A program made the translations under genes and the position numbers. A DNA stretch of 24,271 bases from an uncultured Pelagibacteraceae bacterium (GTDB taxonomy: Bacteria; Pseudomonadota; Alphaproteobacteria; Pelagibacterales; Pelagibacteraceae), in the NCBI GenBank assembly GCA_902572155.1, contig CACGET010000014.1, positions 1-24,271 on the forward strand. The letters run 5' to 3'. The notes beneath the pieces were generated by a model. That model was not told where the DNA came from. It ran no database searches and worked only from the letters and a program-made list of their open reading frames with translations. Below are positions 16,559 to 23,668 of this stretch, piece by piece (position 1 is the stretch's first letter; each line of letters starts with the position of its first letter).

Positions 16559-17590
16559 TTAACTAAATGCTTCTGCCCATGTACCTTGAGTTGATGCTTT
16601 AGAATATTCTGTTGCACGACCTTCAAAGAAGTTCATATGTTCTACAGCATTGAGCATAGTATCTAACCATCCTAATGGATTTTTATCAACATCATAAATA
16701 GGCTCTAAACCTAGTTGTACTAATCTTCTATTACCAATAAATCTTATATAATCTTTAACTTCTTGAGCTGTTAATCCCTCCATTGGACCCATCTCAAAAG
16801 CTAAATCTATGAACGCATCTTCATGCTCTATAATAGTTCTACACGCTTCATATAGTTCTTTTTTTAATTTTGGCGTCCAGATTTCAGGATTTTCATTTAT
16901 AAATTCCTTAAATATTCTTATCATAGAATTACAATGAAGAGTTTCGTCACGAACCGACCATGTAACTATCTGACCCATACCTTTCATCTTATTATGTCTT
17001 GGAAAATTTAATAAAATTGCAAAACTTGCAAATAATTGTAAACCTTCTGTGAAAGCACTAAATACAGCAACTGTTTTAGCTATATCTTCTTTTGAATTTA
17101 CATTAAAATCTTGCATGTAGTCATACTTGTCTTTCATTTCTTTATATTTCATGAAAGCTGAATATTCAGACTCGGGCATTCCAATTGTGTCTAGAAGGTG
17201 TGAGTAAGCTGCAACATGTACCGTCTCCATTGCTGCAAAAGCAGTCATCATCATCAATACTTCTGTTGGTTTAAAAACTGTTGTATAGTGTCTTAAATAA
17301 CAATTGTTTACTTCAACATCTGCTTGAGTAAAAAATCTAAATATTTGTGTTAATAAATTTTTTTCTGATTGAGATAAATTTTTTTGCCAGTCCCTCACAT
17401 CATCACCTAAAGGTACCTCTTCAGGTAACCAATGAATTCTCTGTTGGGTTAACCAAGCATCGTAACACCAAGGATATCTAAATGGTTTGTAAACCGGATT
17501 TTCAACTAATAATCCCATTTTTTTTGGTTGAATAATTTCTTTTTTTTTAGGTTGAATAATTTCTGAATTTATTTTTTCTGCTACTGGCAT
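16559..17590 (-). CDS. nrdB: Ribonucleoside-diphosphate reductase, class I beta subunit
   Basis: NrdB holds the di-metal centre and tyrosyl radical that drive ribonucleotide reduction by NrdA. Metal ligands and radical are all visible: D91, E122, H125, E182, E216, H219 and radical Tyr129 (METVHVAAY), so this is the tyrosyl-radical type rather than a Tyr-less variant. I start at the ATG at 17590 (343 residues): GGAG lies 9 nt upstream, whereas the in-frame GTG at 17599 directly abuts it. The start overlaps the nrdA stop by 10 bp. The N-terminus contains a duplicated octapeptide (EIIQPKKK twice) from a DNA tandem repeat. The C-terminal tail, which binds NrdA, is intact. Confidence 0.95.
   Translation of the reverse strand: MPVAEKINSEIIQPKKKEIIQPKKMGLLVENPVYKPFRYPWCYDAWLTQQRIHWLPEEVPLGDDVRDWQKNLSQSEKNLLTQIFRFFTQADVEVNNCYLRHYTTVFKPTEVLMMMTAFAAMETVHVAAYSHLLDTIGMPESEYSAFMKYKEMKDKYDYMQDFNVNSKEDIAKTVAVFSAFTEGLQLFASFAILLNFPRHNKMKGMGQIVTWSVRDETLHCNSMIRIFKEFINENPEIWTPKLKKELYEACRTIIEHEDAFIDLAFEMGPMEGLTAQEVKDYIRFIGNRRLVQLGLEPIYDVDKNPLGWLDTMLNAVEHMNFFEGRATEYSKASTQGTWAEAFS
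17526..17564 (-). repeat. Tandem repeat inside the nrdB N-terminus
   Basis: GGTTGAATAATTTCT on the plus strand occurs exactly at 17526-17540 and 17550-17564, a 24-bp period joined by a T-rich tract. The repeat encodes EIIQPKKKEIIQPKKM, an in-frame duplication of eight residues ahead of the folded NrdB domain. Confidence 0.85.
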
Positions 17591-19518
17591 GATAGACACT
17601 CCTCATATTCTGGTTCTTCAGTTTTGGTTGTTTTATTTTTGTATACGTTAGCCATAATATCAGTTGATTTTGCATCATTGATATTTTCAGCTCTTTGAAT
17701 TGATTTTGATCTACAGTAATAAAGGCTTTTCAAGCCTTTTTTCCAAGCATCAAAATGAATTTTGTGTAATTCTTTTTTATGTACATCAGCCGGTAAAAAT
17801 AAATTAACAGATTGAGCCTGGGATATAAATGGCGTCCTATCACCGCTTAACTCTATAATCCAAGCCTGATTTAGCTCAAATGCTGTTTTAAAAACATCTT
17901 TTTCTAAGTCTGTTAAAAAATCCAAATGTTCTACTGAACCTTGATTAGTAGTGATTGTAGACCAAATTTCATCATCATTTTTACCATGACCTTCTAAAAT
18001 TTCTTCTAAATATCGGTTTCTAACATTAAATGAACCTGATAAAGTTTTGTGAGTGTAGCTATTAGCTGCTATCGGTTCTACCCCAGGGGAAGCTCCACCA
18101 CAAATAATTGAAATTGATGCAGTAGGTGCTATTGCTGTTTTATTAGAAAATCTCTCTTTGTATCCATACTCTGCTGCATCAGGACATGCTCCTCTTTCTT
18201 CAGCTAAATCTTTGGAGGCCTGATTAACCTTTTCATGAATATTTTTAAATATTTTTTTATTCCAGGATTTTGCCATAACTGACTCGAGGGGGATTCTATT
18301 TTTTTGTAAAAAAGAATGAAAACCCATTACACCTAAACCCACACTTCTTTCTCTTTCAGCAGAATATTTGGCATCTTTAAATTGATCAGGAGCTTTATTG
18401 ATAAAATCAGAAAGAACATTATCCAAAAATCTCATGACATCACCAATCATATCTGGATCATCTTTCCATTCATCGTATTTTTCTAAGTTAAGAGAAGACA
18501 AGCAACACACTGCTGTCCGGTCTCTACCATCTTTATCTATGCCTGTTGGCAAAGTTATTTCACTACATAAGTTAGAAGTTTTAACTGTTAAGTTGGCTAG
18601 CTTATGATGTTGTGGAATTTGCCTGTTAACTGTATCAATATAAATTATATAAGGTTCACCAGTTTCTATTCTTGCAGTTAATAATCTTATCCATAAATTT
18701 CTTGCAGAAATAGTTTGTTGGATTGTGCCGTCAGCAGGACTTTTTAATGCCCACTGTTCGTCTGTTTCAACAGCTCTCATAAATGAATCTGAAACTAAAA
18801 CTCCATGGTGTAAATTTAGAGCTTTCCTGTTTGGATCACCGCCTGTTGGTCTTCTCATTTCAATAAATTCTTCTATTTCAGGGTGATCAATTGGAAGATA
18901 ACAAGCTGCAGAACCTCTTCTTAAAGAGCCTTGGCTGATTGCCATAGTTAAGGAGTCCATAACTTTAATAAATGGAATTATTCCTGAAGTTTTTCCAACT
19001 TTACCAATTTTTTCTCCTATAGATCTTAAATTACCCCAGTAACTTCCAATCCCCCCACCTTTTGCAGCAAGCCAAACATTTTCACTCCAAAGATCTAAGA
19101 TACCACCTAAGCTATCTGAAGCTTCATTTAAAAAACACGAAATAGGTAAACCTCTTTTTGTTCCACCATTTGATAGAACAGGAGTGGCAGGCATAAACCA
19201 TAAATTACTTATGTAATTATAAATTCTTTGAGCATGTAAGTTATCATCAGAATAAGTACTGGCTACTCTAGCGAACAAATCTTGGAAAGATTCATTATGA
19301 CCTAAGTATCTATCTTTTAAAGTTGCTTTTCCAAAATCAGTTAAATTAGAGTCTCGAGAACGATCGATTTTAATTATAATCCCTTTATCATTTTGGAATA
19401 ATTCTGTTTCATTGCTTAATGAAAAGAGATCTGGTCTATTATTTTTAGAAATTTCGGTAACTCTAGGGCTATATTCAGAGACAGCTTTCTTTAAGGCTTG
19501 AGATAGAACTTTATTCAT
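17581..19518 (-). CDS. nrdA: Ribonucleoside-diphosphate reductase, class I alpha subunit
   Basis: NrdA carries the catalytic site that converts ribonucleoside diphosphates to deoxy forms. Active-site residues are present: C128 (PISCFLNE) and its redox partner among C338/C339, N316, C318 and E320 in NLCSE, the LYYCRS stretch containing the radical-transfer tyrosines, and the C-terminal shuttle CLSC (641-644). At 645 residues it is shorter than the ~760-residue E. coli form. The N-terminus goes almost directly into the reductase fold, so I see no ATP-cone domain and expect no dATP overall-activity control at this subunit. It is followed by nrdB with a 10-bp overlap. A palindrome in its upstream region might be a regulator site. 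Confidence 0.95.
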   Translation of the reverse strand: MNKVLSQALKKAVSEYSPRVTEISKNNRPDLFSLSNETELFQNDKGIIIKIDRSRDSNLTDFGKATLKDRYLGHNESFQDLFARVASTYSDDNLHAQRIYNYISNLWFMPATPVLSNGGTKRGLPISCFLNEASDSLGGILDLWSENVWLAAKGGGIGSYWGNLRSIGEKIGKVGKTSGIIPFIKVMDSLTMAISQGSLRRGSAACYLPIDHPEIEEFIEMRRPTGGDPNRKALNLHHGVLVSDSFMRAVETDEQWALKSPADGTIQQTISARNLWIRLLTARIETGEPYIIYIDTVNRQIPQHHKLANLTVKTSNLCSEITLPTGIDKDGRDRTAVCCLSSLNLEKYDEWKDDPDMIGDVMRFLDNVLSDFINKAPDQFKDAKYSAERERSVGLGVMGFHSFLQKNRIPLESVMAKSWNKKIFKNIHEKVNQASKDLAEERGACPDAAEYGYKERFSNKTAIAPTASISIICGGASPGVEPIAANSYTHKTLSGSFNVRNRYLEEILEGHGKNDDEIWSTITTNQGSVEHLDFLTDLEKDVFKTAFELNQAWIIELSGDRTPFISQAQSVNLFLPADVHKKELHKIHFDAWKKGLKSLYYCRSKSIQRAENINDAKSTDIMANVYKNKTTKTEEPEYEECLSCQ

Positions 19519-19551
19519 ATAATTAGTATTATGTTTATTAATTTAGCGAAA

Positions 19552-19566
19552 ACAACTAGATGTTGT
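19552..19566. promoter_or_regulatory. Inverted repeat in the nrdA/phosphohexomutase divergent region
   Basis: ACAAC (19552-19556) and GTTGT (19562-19566) form a perfect 5-bp inverted repeat around TAGAT, 34 bp upstream of the nrdA ATG. The core ACTAGATGT resembles part of an NrdR box, but the spacing differs from the usual 16-bp palindrome, so an NrdR assignment is tentative. A possible plus-strand promoter for the phosphohexomutase overlaps it (TGTTGT at 19561-19566, 16-bp spacer, TATACT at 19583-19588). The rest of this 158-bp gap holds a paired AGAACAT (19608-19614 and 19619-19625) and A-rich runs; I see no gene in it. Confidence 0.35.
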
Positions 19567-19676
19567 ATGCGCTTAGTGTTAATATACTATATAAACAATA
19601 AATCAACAGAACATATATAGAACATTAACAAAAAAATATCAATAAAAAAATCAAAAAAATAGTAAATAACTAAGTA

Positions 19677-21131
19677 ATGAATGAGAAAATCAAAATAGAT
19701 CCTTATGGTTTTAGAGAATATGACGCTCGATGGTTGTACGAAGAAAACATTAATTTAGAGGGAATCAAGAATCTTGGTAAAGGTTTAGGAACACAAATAA
19801 AAAAACATACAAAAAAAAATAACCCTAGAGTTATTGTCGGTCATGATTACAGGTCTTATAGTGAAAAAATAGAAACATCTCTAATAGAAGGTTTGATTTC
19901 AACAGGATGTTTTGTAGAGAATGTCGGCTTATCTTTGTCACCGATGGTATATTTTGCCCAATTTAATTTAGATGCTGATGCTGTTGCAATGGTTACAGCT
20001 AGCCATAATGAAAATGGATGGACAGGAGTAAAAATGGGTATCCAAAAAGGTCTAACACACGCTCCTGAAGAAATGCAAGAGCTTAAAGATATTACTCTAA
20101 ACGAAAATTTTTACAAAGGAGATGGAAATGAAAAGAAAATTAAAAATTTTCAAGAAGTTTATAAAAAAGACTTAATAGAAAAAAATAAATTAAATAAAAA
20201 AGTTAAAGCAGTCGTTGCATGTGGAAATGGGACTGCAGGAATTTTTGCGCCTGATATATTAAGAGGAATTGGATGTGAGGTTGTAGAGTTAGATTGTGAA
20301 CTAGATTGGACATTTCCAAAATATAATCCCAATCCAGAAGATTTAGAGATGTTACACGCGATTACCAAAGCTGTAAAAGATAATAATGCTGATATAGGTT
20401 TCGGTTTTGATGGTGATGGAGATAGAGTTGGAGTTATTGACAACCAAGGAAATGAAATATTTTCAGATAAAATTGGATTATTAATAGCTAGAAATTTATC
20501 TTATAAACATAAAAACTCTAAATTTATAGTTGATGTAAAATCAACTGGTTTATATTCAAAAGATGAAATTTTATTAAAACATAATTGTGAAACTATTTAT
20601 TGGAAAACAGGACATTCTCATATTAAAAGAAAAGTAAATACAGAAAAGGCTCTAGCTGGCTTCGAAAAAAGTGGGCATTTCTTTTTTAATCAACCTTTAG
20701 GTTATGGATATGATGATGGAATTAACTCAGCTATTCAAATTTGTCATCTTTTAAATAATCAAAATAATACTATGTCAGAAATAATAAAAAATTTACCTGT
20801 TACATATCAATCACCAACAATGGCTCCATTTTGTAAAGACGAAGAAAAATATCAATTAGTTGATGAATTAGTTAAACAAATTAAAGAAATTAGAAATAAT
20901 AAAACTTTAATTGATGGACAATTAATAAATGAAATTCTAACAGTTAATGGAGTAAGATTTTCTTTTGATGATGGCTCTTGGGGGCTTATAAGAGCATCAT
21001 CTAACAAGCCATCTCTGGTAATTGTTACAGAAAGCCCAACTTCTAACGATCGAAAAAAAAAGATTTTTGATTTTATTGACAATTTATTAGAAAAAACTGG
21101 TAAAATAGGAGAATATGACCAAAAAATCTAA
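19677..21131 (+). CDS. Phosphomannomutase/phosphoglucomutase
   Basis: An alpha-D-phosphohexomutase that interconverts hexose 1- and 6-phosphates, feeding nucleotide-sugar and envelope synthesis. The four family motifs are in order in the 484-residue protein: TASHNENG (107-114) with phosphoserine S109, the Mg-binding DGDGDR (245-250), the sugar-binding GFEKSGHFFF (328-337), and the phosphate-binding RASSNKP near residue 440. The sugar motif GFEKSGH, in place of the GEMSGH typical of bacterial PMM/PGM, may reflect a lineage difference; it makes the exact substrate less certain. A phosphoglucosamine mutase role is unlikely given the catalytic motif and length. It is divergent from nrdA and ends before a strong terminator at 21203-21239. 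Confidence 0.85.
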   Translation: MNEKIKIDPYGFREYDARWLYEENINLEGIKNLGKGLGTQIKKHTKKNNPRVIVGHDYRSYSEKIETSLIEGLISTGCFVENVGLSLSPMVYFAQFNLDADAVAMVTASHNENGWTGVKMGIQKGLTHAPEEMQELKDITLNENFYKGDGNEKKIKNFQEVYKKDLIEKNKLNKKVKAVVACGNGTAGIFAPDILRGIGCEVVELDCELDWTFPKYNPNPEDLEMLHAITKAVKDNNADIGFGFDGDGDRVGVIDNQGNEIFSDKIGLLIARNLSYKHKNSKFIVDVKSTGLYSKDEILLKHNCETIYWKTGHSHIKRKVNTEKALAGFEKSGHFFFNQPLGYGYDDGINSAIQICHLLNNQNNTMSEIIKNLPVTYQSPTMAPFCKDEEKYQLVDELVKQIKEIRNNKTLIDGQLINEILTVNGVRFSFDDGSWGLIRASSNKPSLVIVTESPTSNDRKKKIFDFIDNLLEKTGKIGEYDQKI

Positions 21132-21202
21132 ATGTTAGTAAAACTCATTTACAACTAATAAGTGTTCATAAAAATTACAAGAATCATTTATTTTATTCAT
21201 GT

Positions 21203-21239
21203 GAGGTGATGGAGGGAGACTGAAGTCACCTCTTTTTTT
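21203..21239 (+). terminator. Intrinsic terminator after the phosphohexomutase gene
   Basis: GAGGTGA (21203-21209) pairs perfectly with TCACCTC (21226-21232) across a 16-nt loop, and seven T residues follow at once (21233-21239). It lies about 70 bp past the phosphohexomutase stop and 52 bp before the DUF2061 start. The loop also contains GAGGGAGAC, which can pair instead with GTCACCTC around a TGAA loop, so the 3' strand has two competing partners. Confidence 0.75.
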
Positions 21240-21257
21240 GTTAAAAACCAAGATTAA

Positions 21258-21285
21258 TTGTAACAAAATCTATTTCTTATATATT
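21258..21285 (+). promoter_or_regulatory. Possible promoter for the DUF2061 gene
   Basis: TTGTAA (21258-21263), a 16-bp spacer and TATATT (21280-21285) resemble a sigma-70 promoter just past the terminator. The -10 ends 6 nt before the ATG, so transcription would begin at or next to the start codon. In AT-rich DNA such matches arise often, so confidence is low. Confidence 0.35.
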
Positions 21286-21291
21286 CAGAAA

Positions 21292-21492
21292 ATGGCAGAT
21301 AAAAAAATCAGATCGTTTGCAAAAACCTTCTCTTGGAGACTTTTAATTTTTATATATTGGGTAATTTTCGGTTATATATTTACAGGTACTTTTACCGGTG
21401 CGGGTATATTAGGTTTGGGCTCAATAATTCCTCTTGTCTTTTATTACTTTCATGAAAGAATTTGGAATAAAGTTAAATGGGGTACTAACTAA
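21292..21492 (+). CDS. DUF2061 family small membrane protein
   Basis: A 66-residue protein with the DUF2061 pattern: a basic N-terminus with RSFAKTFSWRL (7-17), a membrane segment (about 18-32), a Gly-rich turn TGTFTGAG, a second membrane segment (about 38-52) and the signature YYFHERIWNKVKWG (51-64). The function of the family is unknown; the topology suggests two inner-membrane helices. I use the ATG at 21292 because the open frame's earlier TTG at 21238 lies within the terminator T-run. The gene stands alone between the terminator and the convergent malonyl-CoA decarboxylase gene, whose stop is 8 bp away. Confidence 0.83.
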   Translation: MADKKIRSFAKTFSWRLLIFIYWVIFGYIFTGTFTGAGILGLGSIIPLVFYYFHERIWNKVKWGTN

Positions 21493-21500
21493 TATTTATC

Positions 21501-22805
21501 TTATATAAATTTTTTAAGTCTTTCAGATACAATAATTCTTTTATTATTAATATAATCTTCATGATTTTTTTCGATATTTTTTAATTCATATAAGTAATTG
21601 ACCATAACTCCAAATGATCTGTTGAAACCAACTTCTGAAACATTAGCATTAATAATTATATCATCAATTATTGCACCATTACCCAAATGAAACCTACAAA
21701 CATCATTAATAGGTCTTTGCTTTTGATTTTTTTCATTTGCTAGATAATGTGAAACTAATTTTTTTATTGAGTCTTTGTTCGAAGCGATTCGAGTATCGCC
21801 AATCTTTAAATCAGCTGATCTTAAAAATGATACACTCTCATATGGAAATTTACCTAGAATAAGTTTAATCTTATTTTCATCTAAATTAAAAAACCATTTT
21901 CTAAAACCTGGTATAGGTGAGAGTGTTCCAAAATTTTTTATATTAGGTAACTCTTCTTGAATTTCATAAACAACTCTTTTAATTAAAAAATTTCCTAAAG
22001 TTACTCTTGATAATCCTTCTTGACAATTACTAATAGAATAAAAAGTTGCAGAGTCATATTTTTTTTCTCCATCGGAACGAGGCTTTGTTAATTCTTGGAT
22101 AGATCTACCGAGACCATTGGTGAGAGCTACTTGAACAAAAATTATTGGTTCATCTTCTAATGCTGGATGAAAATATGAAAAAAATCTTCTATCTTCCCCC
22201 AATCTTCTTTTAAGTTCATCCATATTTTTGATTTCATGAACCCTTTCATATTTCATAATTTTTTCCAAAACTGCCGCTTTAGTATCCCAAGTGATTTTTT
22301 CAAGTTTAAGAAAGCCAGGGTTAAACCAAGATTTAAATAATTCTCTTAAATCCTCATCTAAAGATTTTAATTCTTTATTATCGTTTAAAATTTTTAATAA
22401 ATCCTCTCTTAAGGACACGATTGTTGAAATACCATTTGGAGACATGTTCATTCTTCTAAAAAGTTCTCTTCTCTTACCTTCGGAAACCATAAACAAATTA
22501 TATAAATTTTTATCATTTTGAGTTTTTTTATAAGCCTCAATTGCCTCACTTACTTTAGTGTGATTTGGTTTAAATTTTTCATTTATCTTTTTGAAAAACA
22601 AAATTTTATTTTCTGGGGTTAATGTCTGATATAAATCAGTAATATTTCTTGCTACTGTGATACCAAAGGCTGCACCTTTATTTGAAATTAAATCATCACA
22701 TAATGAAATTATAGAATCAAGATCGTTCTTTTTTATATCATTTTTTTTGAATAATTTCTGACCTACATCTGCAATTGATGAGATAATTTCTTTTAAATTA
22801 AACAT
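21501..22805 (-). CDS. Malonyl-CoA decarboxylase
   Basis: This enzyme converts malonyl-CoA to acetyl-CoA and CO2. The 434-residue protein has the helical N-terminal domain (about 1-170), then the GNAT-like catalytic domain with RRFFSYFHPALEDEPIIFVQ (207-226), the YSISNCQ catalytic-serine region (256-262), LSPIPGFRKW (295-304), and CRFHLGNGA with the catalytic-type His at 373. These are the conserved blocks of the MCD family. No malonyl-CoA synthetase (matB) or malonate carrier is next to it; the TauE/SafE-type permease 26 bp upstream on the same strand could be an anion exporter or importer for a related substrate, but that is inference only. Confidence 0.9.
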   Translation of the reverse strand: MFNLKEIISSIADVGQKLFKKNDIKKNDLDSIISLCDDLISNKGAAFGITVARNITDLYQTLTPENKILFFKKINEKFKPNHTKVSEAIEAYKKTQNDKNLYNLFMVSEGKRRELFRRMNMSPNGISTIVSLREDLLKILNDNKELKSLDEDLRELFKSWFNPGFLKLEKITWDTKAAVLEKIMKYERVHEIKNMDELKRRLGEDRRFFSYFHPALEDEPIIFVQVALTNGLGRSIQELTKPRSDGEKKYDSATFYSISNCQEGLSRVTLGNFLIKRVVYEIQEELPNIKNFGTLSPIPGFRKWFFNLDENKIKLILGKFPYESVSFLRSADLKIGDTRIASNKDSIKKLVSHYLANEKNQKQRPINDVCRFHLGNGAIIDDIIINANVSEVGFNRSFGVMVNYLYELKNIEKNHEDYINNKRIIVSERLKKFI

Positions 22806-22831
22806 AAGAATTTAACCTAATAATCTTTTTT

Positions 22832-23668
22832 TTAAATTAAAGTTAAATATTCAAGAAAAGATCTTACTGAAACTATTAATAAAAATGATCCAAATATCTT
22901 ACTAAGTAACTTTTTGTTAATTTTATACACTGCTTTAGCTCCCAGTCTTGCCATAAACATCGTCACAGGCACAAATACAATGAAGCCCAATAAATTAATA
23001 TAACCAAAGCTAAAGGGTGTATTGATATTGTTTATGATTTTACCTCCTAAAATCATAGTTATTGTTCCAGTTACAGAAATTAAAAAACCAATTGCAGCTG
23101 CAGTGCCTATAGATTTTCTAATATCATAACCAAAAGTTCTCATAAAAGGTACCATTAAAGACCCACCACCTATTCCTAAGGGCACAGATATAAATCCAAT
23201 CACAACACCAGATATATTCTTAACAATTTCAGAAATCTTTTTAGGATTATCCACTAATTTTTCTCTTAAAAAAATAAAAAATAATCCGACCATAAAAGCG
23301 AATATAGAAAAAAATAATACTAGTGCTGGTGTCTTTAAATTTACCGCAAGAAACGTTCCTGCAATAACTCCGCATAAAATAAAAACACCAAAAGATTTTA
23401 CCATTTTAAAGTCTACAGCATCATATTCCATATGAGTTTTTGTAGATATAATTGAAGTTGGGATGATTATTGCTAATGATGTTCCTACTGACAAATGCAT
23501 TCTAGTCACAATATCAAAATCCAAAACAGTAAAAGCGTAATATAAAGCAGGAACCATAATAATTCCACCACCTACTCCTAATAATCCTGCCATAAAGCCT
23601 GCAACTGCTGCTGCTATAGATAAAACTAATAGTAGGTTTGTTATCTCATTAAAGCTTATATTCTCCAT
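22832..23668 (-). CDS. TauE/SafE (TSUP) family permease
   Basis: A 278-residue integral membrane protein of the TSUP family, whose members move small organic anions or sulfur compounds such as sulfite or sulfoacetate. The internal duplication typical of the family is clear: AGLLGVGGGIIMVP (27-40) and SVPLGIGGGSLMVP (161-174), each beginning one half of the protein. I count about eight hydrophobic helices. Substrate cannot be read from sequence. The ATG overlaps the dusA stop by 1 bp (TAATG), and malonyl-CoA decarboxylase follows after 26 bp, so the three may share a transcript. Confidence 0.87.
   Translation of the reverse strand: MENISFNEITNLLLVLSIAAAVAGFMAGLLGVGGGIIMVPALYYAFTVLDFDIVTRMHLSVGTSLAIIIPTSIISTKTHMEYDAVDFKMVKSFGVFILCGVIAGTFLAVNLKTPALVLFFSIFAFMVGLFFIFLREKLVDNPKKISEIVKNISGVVIGFISVPLGIGGGSLMVPFMRTFGYDIRKSIGTAAAIGFLISVTGTITMILGGKIINNINTPFSFGYINLLGFIVFVPVTMFMARLGAKAVYKINKKLLSKIFGSFLLIVSVRSFLEYLTLI

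Noticed and set aside
16498..16626. Longer N-terminus for the methyltransferase, reading back into nrdB from a TTG at 16626
   Set aside because: It would overlap nrdB by 68 bp in another frame, start with TTG without a ribosome binding site, and add residues with no domain similarity. The TTG at 16497 is better placed.
17591..17599. GTG start for nrdB three codons before the ATG
   Set aside because: The GGAG motif directly abuts this GTG, giving no usable spacing; the ATG at 17590 is 9 nt from the motif.
20159..20443. Open frames antisense to or overlapping known genes, for example this 94-codon frame inside the phosphohexomutase gene, and similar ones in cysS, nadE, DAHP synthase, glmS, nrdA and the malonyl-CoA decarboxylase gene
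   Set aside because: They are reverse-frame shadows of well-supported genes, with low-complexity or Ser/Leu/Phe-rich translations and no recognisable domain.
21238..21291. Longer DUF2061 protein starting at TTG 21238
   Set aside because: The start lies in the terminator T-run, the added 18 residues are not part of the family pattern, and the ATG at 21292 gives the usual short form.
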